Numbered from the stretch's first letter, positions 8,451-17,092 are shown. The stretch is DNA of 59,419 nucleotides from Klebsiella pneumoniae (GCA_945860725.1 CAMAQZ010000008.1:1-59419), one strand, 5' to 3'. A program made the numbers and translations. The notes: generated from the letters alone by a model not told the origin.

Positions 8451-9518
8451 TCAGGCGCGCGGCTTGGCGACGACTTCGCCGCCGTCGCGTACCCGCTGCG
8501 TGCCTTCGACGATGACCGCATCCTGCGTGGTGAGGCCCTCGAGCACTGCGACGCTGCCCGGTTCGCGACCGCCAGTACGCACCTCCAGGCGTTGCGCCTT
8601 GCCGTCGCGCACCACGAAGACGAAGGTGCGGCCTTGTTCCGGCACCAGCGCCTCTTCGGGGATCATCAGCGTCGGCACGGTCTTGGCGCGCAGTTGCACG
8701 GTCATGAAGAGGCCGGGCTTGATCGCGCCGTCGGCGTTGGGCAGCTCGGCGCGTACGGTGATCGAGCGCGTGACGGGATCGATGCGCGAGTCGAGTGTGG
8801 TGAGCGTGCCTTTGAAGCTGCGCTCGCCGAAGCCGTCGGCGCCCGCCTCGATGGGGAGTCCTCGCTCGACGCTGCCGAGGAGGGACTGCGGCACGGTGAA
8901 CTCGAGTTTGATCACCGAAGAATCATCGAGGGTGGTGATCACCGTGCCCGGGCTCACCAGGCTGCCGAGGCTCACGCGGCGCAGACCGGTACGCCCCGCG
9001 AACGGTGCCCGGATCACGGTGTCGGCGAGGCGCGATCGAGCGGCGGTGACGCGGGCTTCGCCGGTCTTGACCGCCGTCTCCAATTGGTCGAGCTGGGCGC
9101 GCGACAACGCCTGGGTGACCGACAGGTCGCGCCCGCGGTTGAACTGGTTGCGGCTCTCCATGAGGCCGGCTTCGGCCTCCACCAACGCCGCGGCGGTTTG
9201 GGCACGGTCGAGCTCCACCAATACCGAACCGGCGGCGACGCGTTGGCCTTCCTGGAAGCGGATGGCGGTGACGGTGTTGCCGACCTTGGCCGTGATGTCT
9301 ACCGATTCGCGGGCGAGTGCGGTACCGACCGCTTCGATGACGATGCCGAACGGGCGCAATTGACCGGTCGCAACCAGCACCTCGGCGGGCGGCGAGCCGC
9401 CGCGGCCCATCGGGCGATCGCCAGGACCGCCCGCTGCCGGGTCGCCCTTTGAGCAGCCAGCGACTGCGATGAGGGCGAGCAGGACGAGGGGGCTCGAGAC
9501 GCGGGTGACGCGAGTCAT
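8451..9518 (-). CDS. RND efflux periplasmic adaptor (membrane fusion lipoprotein)
   Basis: A 355-residue AcrA/MexA-like adaptor. From ATG at 9518 the first 22 residues are a lipoprotein signal ending ALIAVAGC. The barrel-sandwich hybrid shows as QEGQRVAAGSVLVELD and IRAPFAGRTGLRRVSLGSLVSPG. A helical hairpin runs between them, and beta-barrel and membrane-proximal domains follow. GTG at 9536 is an alternative start with no better ribosome site. It is first in a two-gene operon with the pump. No regulator is adjacent; the upstream dehydrogenase operon ends in a terminator. Confidence 0.93.
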   Translation of the reverse strand: MTRVTRVSSPLVLLALIAVAGCSKGDPAAGGPGDRPMGRGGSPPAEVLVATGQLRPFGIVIEAVGTALARESVDITAKVGNTVTAIRFQEGQRVAAGSVLVELDRAQTAAALVEAEAGLMESRNQFNRGRDLSVTQALSRAQLDQLETAVKTGEARVTAARSRLADTVIRAPFAGRTGLRRVSLGSLVSPGTVITTLDDSSVIKLEFTVPQSLLGSVERGLPIEAGADGFGERSFKGTLTTLDSRIDPVTRSITVRAELPNADGAIKPGLFMTVQLRAKTVPTLMIPEEALVPEQGRTFVFVVRDGKAQRLEVRTGGREPGSVAVLEGLTTQDAVIVEGTQRVRDGGEVVAKPRA

Positions 9519-9571
9519 GATAGGCAGGGTATCCACGGGGTGACCCCAATGCGGGCCCTCTATTCTACCCC

Positions 9572-9595
9572 AAAAGGCACCTCAAAAAGAGGCGC
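9572..9595 (-). terminator. Intrinsic terminator after the 2-hydroxyacid dehydrogenase gene
   Basis: Read on the minus strand immediately after the TAA at 9597-9599: GCGCCTC, loop TTTTT, GAGGTGC (one G-T pair), then CTTTT. The stem has seven pairs and a short T-run. It separates the five-gene operon upstream from the efflux operon that begins at 9518. Confidence 0.6.
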
Positions 9596-9596
9596 T

Positions 9597-10550
9597 TTAG
9601 ACCACTCGGCCGCGCATCCCGCCGCGACGCCAGTCCTCGATGTTGGACGCCAATTCGTCGAGGCAGCGTTGACGGGACTCGCGGGCTGCCCACGCCATGT
9701 GGGGGGTCACGATCAGGTTCGCGAGGTCCGGCGCAAAGAGCGGGCTGCCGCCCACGGGAGGCTCCTCGGGTAATACATCGATGGCGGCGCCGCCGAGGCG
9801 TCGGGCGCGCAGCGCGGCGGCGAGCGCCGCGACATCGACGAGCGCGCCGCGCGCAGTGTTGATGAGGATCGCATCGGGCTTCATGCGCGCGAGTCGCGCC
9901 GCCGAAATGAGCGCGGTGGTCTGCGGCGTGAGCGGACAATGCAGCGAGACCACATCGGCGCGCGCCAGCAACTCATCGAGGTCGACGCGGCCCGGTTGCG
10001 CCACGCCGCCCGGTCGGTTCGCGACGATCACCTGCATGCCGAGCGCCGACTCGCAGGCGTGTGCGACGGCGCTGCCGAGCGCGCCCCAACCGACGATGCC
10101 CAAGATGCGACCGCGCAGTTCGCGGATGGGGTGGTGCAGCAGCCCGAAGCTCGTGGCGCGCGCCCAGGTGCCGTCCACAGCCTCGCGCGAGTACTCGGCG
10201 AGGTGGTGCGTGAGGTGCAGCAGCACGCCGAGCACATGTTGCACCACCGAGGGCGTGCAGTAATCGCGGATGTTGCAGACCGCCACACCACGCTCGCGCG
10301 CCGCTGCGAGGTCGATATTATTGGTGCCGGTGGCGGTGAGGCCGATGATCCGCAGCGACCCTGCACCCTCGATCAGCTCGCGGGGCAGGCGGACCTTATT
10401 GGTCAGCACCACCTCGCAGTTTGCGATGCGTGTCGCGATCTCTTCGGGCTGGGTATGCGCATGCAACACGAGCCCGGGCGCCGCCGAGCGCAGGGAGGAG
10501 GGATCGAGGTCGTCGCCGACAGTACCAAAATCGAGGAACACCGCGGACAT
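9597..10550 (-). CDS. D-isomer-specific 2-hydroxyacid dehydrogenase
   Basis: A 317-residue NAD(P)-dependent dehydrogenase of the hydroxypyruvate/glyoxylate reductase type. The Rossmann fold is at residues 151-160 (GIVGWGALGS). The catalytic set is visible: R234 in NTARGALVD, E263 in LPEEPP and H284 in VTPHMAW. The Cys-containing CNIRDY segment before the hinge fits D-glycerate dehydrogenase-like members, but the exact 2-keto acid cannot be told. It is the last gene of the operon starting at 14317 and begins 3 bp after the MaoC gene. Confidence 0.9.
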   Translation of the reverse strand: MSAVFLDFGTVGDDLDPSSLRSAAPGLVLHAHTQPEEIATRIANCEVVLTNKVRLPRELIEGAGSLRIIGLTATGTNNIDLAAARERGVAVCNIRDYCTPSVVQHVLGVLLHLTHHLAEYSREAVDGTWARATSFGLLHHPIRELRGRILGIVGWGALGSAVAHACESALGMQVIVANRPGGVAQPGRVDLDELLARADVVSLHCPLTPQTTALISAARLARMKPDAILINTARGALVDVAALAAALRARRLGGAAIDVLPEEPPVGGSPLFAPDLANLIVTPHMAWAARESRQRCLDELASNIEDWRRGGMRGRVV

Positions 10551-10553
10551 GAG

Positions 10554-11030
10554 TCAGAACTGCAGCAGGAACACGCTGTCAGCGATGCAGGCAGGTTTTG
10601 CGCCGCCCTCGATCTCGATCGTGCAGCGTTCGGTCGCCTGCAATACGCCAGGCTTTAGCTCCGACACCGTGAGCAGCACGAACCGCGCGCGGATCCGGGC
10701 GCCGACCGGTACCGGCGCGGGGAAGCGCACTTTGTCGAGGCCGTAGTTGATGACCTGGCGGACACCTGGGACCTGTTTGGCGGGATCGACCAAGTCGCGC
10801 AGCATCACCAGCAAAGAAAGCGTCAGGTAGCCGTGCGCGATCGGGCCGCCGAACGGCGATTCGCGGCGCGCGCGCGCCGCGTCCACGTGGATCCATTGAT
10901 GATCGCCGGTGGCCTCGGCGAAGGCGTCGACACGCTCTTGCATGATCGGCAGCCAGTCGCTGACCTGGACTTCCTGGCCGATGCGGGTCTGCAGGGCGGC
11001 GAGTGCTGCTACGGCGGCGGGATGAGTCAT
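10554..11030 (-). CDS. MaoC-like (R)-specific enoyl-CoA hydratase
   Basis: A 158-residue single hot-dog-fold protein. The hydratase 2 motif is present: ATGDHQWIHVD with catalytic D43 and H48, followed by GPIAHGYLTLSL. Such enzymes hydrate trans-2-enoyl-CoA to (R)-3-hydroxyacyl-CoA, feeding polyhydroxyalkanoate synthesis or beta-oxidation. The start is on the same transcript as the PH-domain gene ending 10 bp upstream and the dehydrogenase beginning 3 bp downstream. True substrate unknown. Confidence 0.9.
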   Translation of the reverse strand: MTHPAAVAALAALQTRIGQEVQVSDWLPIMQERVDAFAEATGDHQWIHVDAARARRESPFGGPIAHGYLTLSLLVMLRDLVDPAKQVPGVRQVINYGLDKVRFPAPVPVGARIRARFVLLTVSELKPGVLQATERCTIEIEGGAKPACIADSVFLLQF

Positions 11031-11040
11031 GCGGTAAAGG

Positions 11041-12615
11041 TTACCGCAGACCGCTGCCCGCGTGCGCGTCGGCGGGCAGCGGGGCGGAGGTGCCCGCTCG
11101 CCAGAACCGCGCGTTCAGCCGCTCCCCGAGTGCGGCATCGAGGTAGGGGATGTGCAGTGCATGACTGACGGTCATGCTTTGTACATCGACGGCCAAGCTG
11201 GTCGTCCCTTCGCGACGGTCGCGTGGCGATCGGCGCAGCACCGTCGATTGGGCGCGGTCGTCGAACACCAGCGACCAGTGTCTCGCCCAAGCGCCGCTGC
11301 GGAAGGCGATGACACCGCCGCTCGCCGCGCAGGCCGACCATCGCGCCCACTGCCAGGCGTACACCACGCTGAGACCGAGGGCGAGCGTGGCCGCGACCAG
11401 AGCGCCAGGCAGGGCGGCAGAGGGCAGCCCCGGGATGAGCCCCGCCGCCGCGACGACGAGCGCGAGCGTCGGCAGCAGCCACCACATCGTCCTTTGCCAT
11501 CGTCGTACGGCCGCGCTGCGATGCAGTGGCTGCCAGGGCAACGCCTCGAGGTCGAGGCCGGGGACGAGTTCGTGCAGCAGCGATCGAGCCCTATCCGGCG
11601 TCGCGATCGGCGCGAGCGTGTCGAGCCGGCTGTTCGCGGTCCCCGAGGTCCCGGGCAGGGAGGCGCCTGCCAGATCCACTTTCACGACGCAGCGTCGGAA
11701 CGCCCGGTGCAGCAATGATTGCTCGAGCACGATGCGCTGGAACCCCGATACCCGACCGCTGACATCCACGCGCGACAGCAGACCGCGGTTCATGCGCAGG
11801 CGGTCGCCGGCGCGGCGAAGCGTGAAGTCATGCAGTGTGAAGAGCGCGAACGCGATGGACAGCAGGCGGATGAGGACCGCGAACCCGAGCAGCAGCACTA
11901 GCAGCATGCCCAAGATCGCGCCGGCGTCGACGCCGGCCGCAGTGTCGGCGCTGTCTTTCATGAGCCGCTTCAAGTCGATCGGCAGCAGATCGAGCAGGTC
12001 CCTGTTCTGGCTGATGATGCCGAACGCCAGGGCGATCACCACAAAGCCGCGATTCGAGATGATGCCGTGCAGGATCAGCTCGTCGGTCGGTATGCGCAGC
12101 AGCTCCTGGGTCGTTGGTGCAGCGGGTGATGCGACGACGCCCGGTGAGGCGTGCGCCGGTGTCGCGCTGTCCGCTGCCGTGACAGTTCGCAGCATGGTAG
12201 CGATACGCGCCGCTTCCGCGACGCTGAGGACACGCATCACCGCCTCGGGCTTGCCCGCCGCGCCCGACTCAAGGACCAGCTCGGTGACGCCGAGCAGACG
12301 GTGCAGCGGTCCTTGGCGCTCGTTCACCGCTTGCACCCGGGCGAACGGCACATGGCGTGTCTCGCGGACGAACAAACCCTCGCGCACCAAGAGCTCGCGC
12401 TCCAACAGCTCGTAGCGGAAAGTGCGCGAGCGGAGGATGCCCCAAGCGACCAACATGATCGCCGCCACCGCGCCCACGACGAGGGGTCCGAAGGCATCTT
12501 TGCGCCCGACCACCATGAAGACCAACGCCGGCAGCGCGACCTCGCGTAACGCCCGTATCGCATGGAACACCCAGGACCACGGATGCAGGCGACCGGCGGG
12601 CAGCGTGTCGGTCAT
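11041..12615 (-). CDS. YdbT-like membrane protein with bacterial PH domains
   Basis: A 524-residue membrane protein of the bPH2 (DUF304) family. Hydrophobic pairs occur near residues 20-55, 190-260 and 370-410. After each comes a PH-like segment: FRYELLERELLVREGLFVRETRHVPFARVQ, then DFTLRRAGDRLRMNRGLLSR, then a third near the C-terminus. This three-domain layout is that of Bacillus YdbT, which works with YdbS and is linked there to antimicrobial-peptide resistance. The gene overlaps the YdbS-like gene by 4 bp, supporting a two-subunit complex. Confidence 0.82.
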   Translation of the reverse strand: MTDTLPAGRLHPWSWVFHAIRALREVALPALVFMVVGRKDAFGPLVVGAVAAIMLVAWGILRSRTFRYELLERELLVREGLFVRETRHVPFARVQAVNERQGPLHRLLGVTELVLESGAAGKPEAVMRVLSVAEAARIATMLRTVTAADSATPAHASPGVVASPAAPTTQELLRIPTDELILHGIISNRGFVVIALAFGIISQNRDLLDLLPIDLKRLMKDSADTAAGVDAGAILGMLLVLLLGFAVLIRLLSIAFALFTLHDFTLRRAGDRLRMNRGLLSRVDVSGRVSGFQRIVLEQSLLHRAFRRCVVKVDLAGASLPGTSGTANSRLDTLAPIATPDRARSLLHELVPGLDLEALPWQPLHRSAAVRRWQRTMWWLLPTLALVVAAAGLIPGLPSAALPGALVAATLALGLSVVYAWQWARWSACAASGGVIAFRSGAWARHWSLVFDDRAQSTVLRRSPRDRREGTTSLAVDVQSMTVSHALHIPYLDAALGERLNARFWRAGTSAPLPADAHAGSGLR

Positions 12616-13118
12616 GGCTCGACGCGCAGGCGTTGCGCGCGGATCTCCGCGAGCAGCGTATCGCGCAGTGTGAGCGCGCGTTCCGGGTCCAGCCCCTCAA
12701 GCCTGACGCAATACTGATGGTAGCCCGCCGTGAACAACGCCAGTGTCGCGAGTCCATACGCCCGCTCGATCGGGCCGCGCACCACATCGAGGTGCTGCAG
12801 GCGTGACACGGGCAGCCAGATCTCTTTGTGCCACCAGGCGCCCTGATGCACCACCACACCCTCCTCGGGCAGGTGGGTCCACGAGAGCCGGGCGAACGCC
12901 GCCCGTGCATGCCATTCGATCCCTGCGGCGGCGATGACCGCACCGGCGAGCGCGACGAGCGCCGTCCGCCAGGCCGCTGCGCCCCATCGCAGGTCGAGCA
13001 AGTCGTGTCCCAGTATCGTCAATACCGGGAACATAAGGGCTACCCCGCTCGCGATCCAAGCGAGATCCCGGAGGCGCCAGACCTTGAGCAGCGCGGGTAG
13101 CGGTCGCTCGACCGTCAC
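12612..13118 (-). CDS. YdbS-like membrane protein with one bacterial PH domain
   Basis: A 168-residue protein with two hydrophobic segments at about residues 20-65, followed by a single bPH2 domain containing EEGVVVHQGAWWHKEIWLPVSRLQHLDVVRGPIER (described here in parts: the W-H-K-E-I-W-L-P and R-L-Q-H motifs mark the family). It is the small partner of the downstream YdbT-like protein (4-bp overlap) and itself overlaps the nitrilase-fold gene by 4 bp. Role is probably in the cell envelope; no enzyme activity is expected. Confidence 0.8.
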   Translation of the reverse strand: MTVERPLPALLKVWRLRDLAWIASGVALMFPVLTILGHDLLDLRWGAAAWRTALVALAGAVIAAAGIEWHARAAFARLSWTHLPEEGVVVHQGAWWHKEIWLPVSRLQHLDVVRGPIERAYGLATLALFTAGYHQYCVRLEGLDPERALTLRDTLLAEIRAQRLRVEP

Positions 13119-14317
13119 TTCATCCCCATGCGCTTGCGTACGAGCTCACCGGCTTCCTTGTAGGTCGCGGGCAACGCGCCCGCGAACGCGTTCGGTTGGA
13201 ACACCGGGTCATAGGCCTGCAGCACCGACAACAGCAGCGCCTTCGGTAGTTCCTGCACACGGCGGGTCTTGCGGAAGTCCGCGATCGGGATACGCGCGGT
13301 GATGATGTCTTCGTGATGGTTGTCGGTCTTGGCGAGCGTCGTGCCGCGCGGATCGACGATCACCGTGCCGCCGTCCTCGGTGCCGGAGGCCTCTGGGAAA
13401 CCGATGTTGTCGGGCGAGACTGCGTTGCCGACGCCGACCGTGTAGAGACGGTTGGCGCGCGCGGTGTTGATCGCGGATTCGGCATTGCTACCGCCGGTGA
13501 CCGACAGTACGAGGATCTCGGCGCCCTTGAGTCCGAGGCAGGTGTAGAGCATCGGCTCGGCGCCCACCGCGGTCATACAGAGGTTGCCGATATCGGTGCG
13601 CGCGACGGGCAGCGTGCGGTCCCAGCCGTACATCTCGACATAGCGGTCGAGCACGTCGTAGACCGTCGTGCCGATCAGCGCCTGATCGCCGAACAGGCCG
13701 AGTACGTTGCGGGCCTTCCATTGCATGTCGACGATGCCGCCGTCCGGACCGACGAGCACGGACATGTTGATGACATGCTCCGGCCAATCTTTGAGCTTGG
13801 CATAGCAGCCGAAAGCGATGTAGCAGCCGTAGCGCTTGGCGCGCTCGCCGATAGTCGCGGCCTCGGGTCCCGGAAGTTCGAAGGCGATCTGGGTGAGCTC
13901 CTTGCGTGTCCAGGGCTGGAAACCCTGTATCGGGAACTCGTGCATGCAGATGAGATCGACCTTGGAGCCCCAGCGGCGCTCGCCGCCCCACTCCTCGGGC
14001 GAGTTCTGCGCGAGGTCGATGAGGTGCAGCGCGCGATCCATGTTGCGCTTGAGCGTGCGCGCCTTGTCGCGCGTGTCGATGGTGAGCAGCCGCGACTGGA
14101 TCGCTGCGACGTTGACGAAGTCCTGCTTGAGCGGCACGGTCTCGTACTTGCCGCGCTGCGCCGCTTTCACTTCGCCGTCGCGGGGCGCCCGGGCGCCGGT
14201 GGTCGTGGACTGCGCTTCTGCTTGGTCGGCGAGGGTGGCCATGCTGGCCGCAGCGGCGCCGGTGAGCGCACCGGTGAGCAAGGATCGACGGTCGATCTGG
14301 CGGGTTTGCTTCGTCAT
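13115..14317 (-). CDS. Tat-exported carbon-nitrogen hydrolase (nitrilase superfamily)
   Basis: A 400-residue nitrilase-fold protein. ATG at 14317 follows AGAGG; a longer frame to 14383 would include the leader hairpin and is rejected. Residues 10-36 form a twin-arginine signal (DRRSLLTG, hydrophobic run, AEAQS), so it is probably exported folded. The catalytic triad can be placed: E127 (LICMHEFP), K201 (MQWKARN) and C247 (IGNLCMTAVGAEPMLY). The residues after the Cys differ from the usual C-Y-D/E-x-x-F-P-E of amidases, so the substrate is uncertain. It heads an operon with the PH-domain genes, overlapping the next by 4 bp. Confidence 0.85.
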   Translation of the reverse strand: MTKQTRQIDRRSLLTGALTGAAAASMATLADQAEAQSTTTGARAPRDGEVKAAQRGKYETVPLKQDFVNVAAIQSRLLTIDTRDKARTLKRNMDRALHLIDLAQNSPEEWGGERRWGSKVDLICMHEFPIQGFQPWTRKELTQIAFELPGPEAATIGERAKRYGCYIAFGCYAKLKDWPEHVINMSVLVGPDGGIVDMQWKARNVLGLFGDQALIGTTVYDVLDRYVEMYGWDRTLPVARTDIGNLCMTAVGAEPMLYTCLGLKGAEILVLSVTGGSNAESAINTARANRLYTVGVGNAVSPDNIGFPEASGTEDGGTVIVDPRGTTLAKTDNHHEDIITARIPIADFRKTRRVQELPKALLLSVLQAYDPVFQPNAFAGALPATYKEAGELVRKRMGMK

Positions 14318-14339
14318 AATGGTGCTACCTCTCGGTGGG

Positions 14340-14366
14340 GTTGTCGATGGACCTTGGTCCGACAAC
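14340..14366 (-). promoter_or_regulatory. Inverted repeat/hairpin in the leader of the nitrilase operon
   Basis: GTTGTC (14340-14345) pairs with GACAAC (14361-14366), and inside it GGACC (14349-14353) pairs with GGTCC (14356-14360), with a three-base bulge on one side. It begins 23 bp before the nitrilase start codon. Either a folded mRNA leader or a protein-binding palindrome would look like this; there is no T-run. Confidence 0.4.
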
Positions 14367-14460
14367 CTTGAGGATAAGATCAAACAACCCGCCTTGACTC
14401 CCGCAGGGTGGTCGTCGCGCCGGGTTTTACGGCCGCGCGCCTAGCCGCTATCCTGCCCCG

Positions 14461-14637
14461 ATGCTGAAGCCCTTCGCGATTGCGCCGCTGGTCCACGAGG
14501 ATGTCCGTGCCGTTATCGAGGCCGTGATCCCGCCGCGGCATGTACCCTGGCGCAAGCGGTTGTTCTGGGCCGTGGTGCTGCGGATATTGCGTAGTCCGCG
14601 CGGCCGGGCGTGGCTTGCCACCCGCTATCCGTCCTGA
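14461..14637 (+). CDS. Possible small basic protein of 58 residues, unknown function
   Basis: ATG to TGA in the gap between the nitrilase operon and the DMT transporter. The product starts MLKPFAIAPLVHEDV and ends with a basic amphipathic stretch (WRKRLFWAVVLRILRSPRGR), which could lie on a membrane surface. There is no clear ribosome site upstream. The next gene starts 21 bp downstream on the same strand. The frame uses high-GC codons like its neighbours, but no family is recognised. Confidence 0.4.
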   Translation: MLKPFAIAPLVHEDVRAVIEAVIPPRHVPWRKRLFWAVVLRILRSPRGRAWLATRYPS

Positions 14638-14658
14638 TCCTGTTCCCCGGAGTTCCCC

Positions 14659-15096
14659 ATGCGTTTGCTGCCCACACTGCTCGCGTTCGCCGTCGGCGTC
14701 GGCCTCGTCATCCAGGTCGGGATGAACATGGCGTTGAGCCGGGCGTTCGGCAGCCCGGTCGCTGCCTCGTTGGTGAATTTTGCCGTCGGGACGCTTGCCT
14801 TGGGCGCGTTCGTCTTGATGCGACACGACCTGCCTGGTCGTGAGCAGGTGGCAGGTGTGCCGCTCTGGGCGTGGTTCGGCGGATTTTTAGGCGCCGCTTA
14901 TGTGACGGTGGCGACGCTCACGGGGCCAAGGCTTGGCGCGACACTGCTCTTGGCGCTGACCGTCGCGGGGCAGATGGTCGCATCGCTGGTGGTCGATCAC
15001 AACGGCTGGCTCGGCTTCGCTCAACAGCCGGTGTCGGTGCTGCGATTGCTTGGCGTGGCGTTCCTGGTCCTCGGGATCGTCTTGATCGCGCGCTAA
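14659..15096 (+). CDS. DMT-family membrane transporter, DUF606/YdcZ type
   Basis: A 145-residue protein with about five hydrophobic helices, beginning MRLLPTLLAFAVGVGLVIQ and including NMALSRAFGSPVAASLVNFAVG, the conserved asparagine-rich segment of the YdcZ (DUF606) half-size transporters. These probably work as dimers. CCGGAG precedes the ATG. Substrate unknown. Ends 21 bp before the convergent zur gene. Confidence 0.85.
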   Translation: MRLLPTLLAFAVGVGLVIQVGMNMALSRAFGSPVAASLVNFAVGTLALGAFVLMRHDLPGREQVAGVPLWAWFGGFLGAAYVTVATLTGPRLGATLLLALTVAGQMVASLVVDHNGWLGFAQQPVSVLRLLGVAFLVLGIVLIAR

Positions 15097-15117
15097 TTGT
15101 CTCGCGCAGCGGCTGGA

Positions 15118-15606
15118 TCAGCCCGCGACCTCAGCGCACTCTCCGCACAGCCCCTTGATCTCGAGCGAGGTGGGCTCGATCCGGAACCCCATCGCGCGCG
15201 ACTTCTCGGCGAGCGCGCGATGCAAGGCAGGATCGTCGATCTCCGCGACGCGGTGGCAGGCCCGGCAGACCAGGAATTGCGCGACATGGGCATGTCCCGG
15301 CTCATCACAACCCATGAACGCGTTGAGTGAATCGATGCGGTGCACGAGGCCCGCGCCGACTAGGAACTCGAGCGCACGATAGACGGTAGGCGGTGCGGCT
15401 TTCTCGCGCTCCTTGGCGAGCTCGGCGAGGATCTGATAAGCGCCGATCGGACCATGTGAGCGCCAGACGATCTCGAGCACCCGGCGTCGTACGGGTGTCA
15501 GGTTGAGGCCTTGTCGTCCGCACAGGGCGACCGCCGAGGAGACCGCCTGCTCGACGCAGGCGGCATGATCGTGCACGGCAGGATTTTCTGTGCCAGTACG
15601 GCTCAT
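15118..15606 (-). CDS. zur: Zur, Fur-family zinc-responsive repressor
   Basis: A 162-residue Fur-family regulator with an N-terminal winged helix ([15 protein letters not shown], then [20 protein letters not shown]). The dimerisation domain has [10 protein letters not shown] and two Cys pairs, CRAC and CGEC, for the structural zinc. The H-D-H-A-A-C start and divergence from a zinc-type GTPase favour Zur over Fur. The start is ATG at 15606 or ATG at 15621. The distance to the divergent gene is only 24 bp from 15606. Confidence 0.88.
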   Translation of the reverse strand: MSRTGTENPAVHDHAACVEQAVSSAVALCGRQGLNLTPVRRRVLEIVWRSHGPIGAYQILAELAKEREKAAPPTVYRALEFLVGAGLVHRIDSLNAFMGCDEPGHAHVAQFLVCRACHRVAEIDDPALHRALAEKSRAMGFRIEPTSLEIKGLCGECAEVAG

Positions 15607-15613
15607 TCCGTAC
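15596..15613. promoter_or_regulatory. Palindrome at the zur/GTPase start region
   Basis: GTACGG (15596-15601), CTCATT, CCGTAC (15608-15613) is a perfect 6-bp inverted repeat over the zur start codon, 17 bp from the GTPase ATG. It is not a match to the AT-rich Zur box known in other gammaproteobacteria, so an operator role is only suggested by position. Confidence 0.25.
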
Positions 15614-15630
15614 GGTATCATGTGTCCATC

Positions 15631-17070
15631 ATGCCTGCCACGGAACGCATACCTGTCACGGTGCTGACAGGATTCCTCGGGTCCGGAAAGACGACCCTCC
15701 TCAACCGTATCCTCACGGAGCAGCACGGCAAGCGCATCGCCGTCATCGAGAACGAGTTTGGCGAGGTCGGTGTCGATCACCAACTCGTAATCGGCGCTGA
15801 AGAGGAAATCTTCGAGACCAACAACGGCTGCATCTGCTGCACGGTGCGCGGCGACCTATTGCGCATCCTCGGTCAGCTGCTCAAGCGCCGGGACCGGTTC
15901 GATCACATCATCGTCGAGACCACCGGCATGGCCGATCCCGGACCGGTCGCGCAGACCTTCTTCCTCGATGATGATTTCAAGCGCCAGTTCGTGCTCGACG
16001 CCATCGTCACGGTGGTCGATGCACGCCATATCGAGCAGCATCTCGAACAGATGGACGAACCAGCCGAGCAGCTCGCGTTCGCCGATGTGGTGCTGCTCAA
16101 CAAGACCGATCTCGTCAGTGAAGCGGCGCTCGGGCGCATCGAGCGGCGCGTGCGGGGCATGAATGGCACGGCGCGGCTGTACCGCACCCGCAATGCCGAT
16201 GTGCCGATCGAGGCCGTGCTCGGCATCGGCGCCTTCGATCTCGAGCGTGCGCTTGCCGTCGACGCGGCGTTCCTCGAACCCGAATATCCGTTCGAGTGGG
16301 CGGGGCTTTATGCCTTGCCGGCCGGCCGCCATGAACTGCGGGTCGGTGGCGAAGCGCCGCATGCCCACGATCACGGCCACCACGACCATCACGATCACGG
16401 TCATCACGATCACGGCCACCACGACCACGGCCACCACGACCACGACCATCACGGCCATGGCCATGGCGATGGTCTGGCGCTCGTGGTGTTGGCTGCCGCT
16501 GGTATTGATGATGCAGCGTTGGCGGCTTGCATCGAACCTGCGGTGCGTGCCTTCGCCGAAGCGCCCGTCGTGGTCGCGTGCGGCGGCGCACTGCGTCCCG
16601 CCGCCGCGCCGTACCGCATCGACATCTCGCATGCGGGCGGCGGCGCGGTGCTCGAATCGGCGCAACCCAGTATGGTGGCCGTGTTCTGCGAGCACGGCCC
16701 CGCCGAGGCGGGTCTCGCTTTCGCTGGCCATGCGCCGTCGGTACAGCGTGCCTTTGCGTCCCATCATCACGACGACGAGATCCACTCGATCGGTCTCAGC
16801 GACCCGCGCGCCGTCGACCCCGGCAAGTTCAACGACTGGATCTCTTATCTCCTCAAGAGCCGCGGCGAAGACATCTTCCGCATGAAGGGTGTCATCGCGC
16901 TCGCGGGCGAGGACCGTCGGTATGTGTTCCACGGCGTCCATATGATGTTCGACGGTCAGCTCGAGCGGCCATGGCCGCTCGGCGCACCCCGCATCAATAC
17001 TTTGGTCTTCATCGGCCGCAACCTCGACCGGCAGGAGATCGAGGCCGGTTTCGAGTCCTCTGTCGCGTGA
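15631..17070 (+). CDS. COG0523 (CobW/ZigA-type) GTPase with a His-rich zinc-binding loop
   Basis: A 479-residue G3E-family GTPase and likely zinc metallochaperone. Walker A is GFLGSGKT (residues 14-21). The metal-binding CxCC is at 67-70 ([13 protein letters not shown]), and NKTD is at about 157-160. Residues 244-280 hold 21 histidines in 37 positions (HDHGHHDH-type repeats), encoded by 16360-16470. The C-terminal CobW domain follows. The start ATG is at 15631; a longer frame reaching into zur is rejected. Divergence from zur suggests induction under zinc shortage. A WD40 gene follows after 22 bp. Confidence 0.92.
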   Translation: MPATERIPVTVLTGFLGSGKTTLLNRILTEQHGKRIAVIENEFGEVGVDHQLVIGAEEEIFETNNGCICCTVRGDLLRILGQLLKRRDRFDHIIVETTGMADPGPVAQTFFLDDDFKRQFVLDAIVTVVDARHIEQHLEQMDEPAEQLAFADVVLLNKTDLVSEAALGRIERRVRGMNGTARLYRTRNADVPIEAVLGIGAFDLERALAVDAAFLEPEYPFEWAGLYALPAGRHELRVGGEAPHAHDHGHHDHHDHGHHDHGHHDHGHHDHDHHGHGHGDGLALVVLAAAGIDDAALAACIEPAVRAFAEAPVVVACGGALRPAAAPYRIDISHAGGGAVLESAQPSMVAVFCEHGPAEAGLAFAGHAPSVQRAFASHHHDDEIHSIGLSDPRAVDPGKFNDWISYLLKSRGEDIFRMKGVIALAGEDRRYVFHGVHMMFDGQLERPWPLGAPRINTLVFIGRNLDRQEIEAGFESSVA

Positions 17071-17092
17071 GCCTGCGCGGGGCGTTCCGCCG

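Noticed and set aside
15604-15640. Search for an AT-rich Zur box between zur and the GTPase gene
   Set aside because: Nothing close to the GTTATA-type palindrome is visible; only the GC-rich palindrome at 15596-15613 is present, reported at low confidence.
16360-16470. Tandem-looking CAC/GAC repeat that could be taken for a CRISPR or satellite array
   Set aside because: It is in frame in the GTPase gene and encodes the His/Asp/Gly metal-binding loop; there are no spacers.
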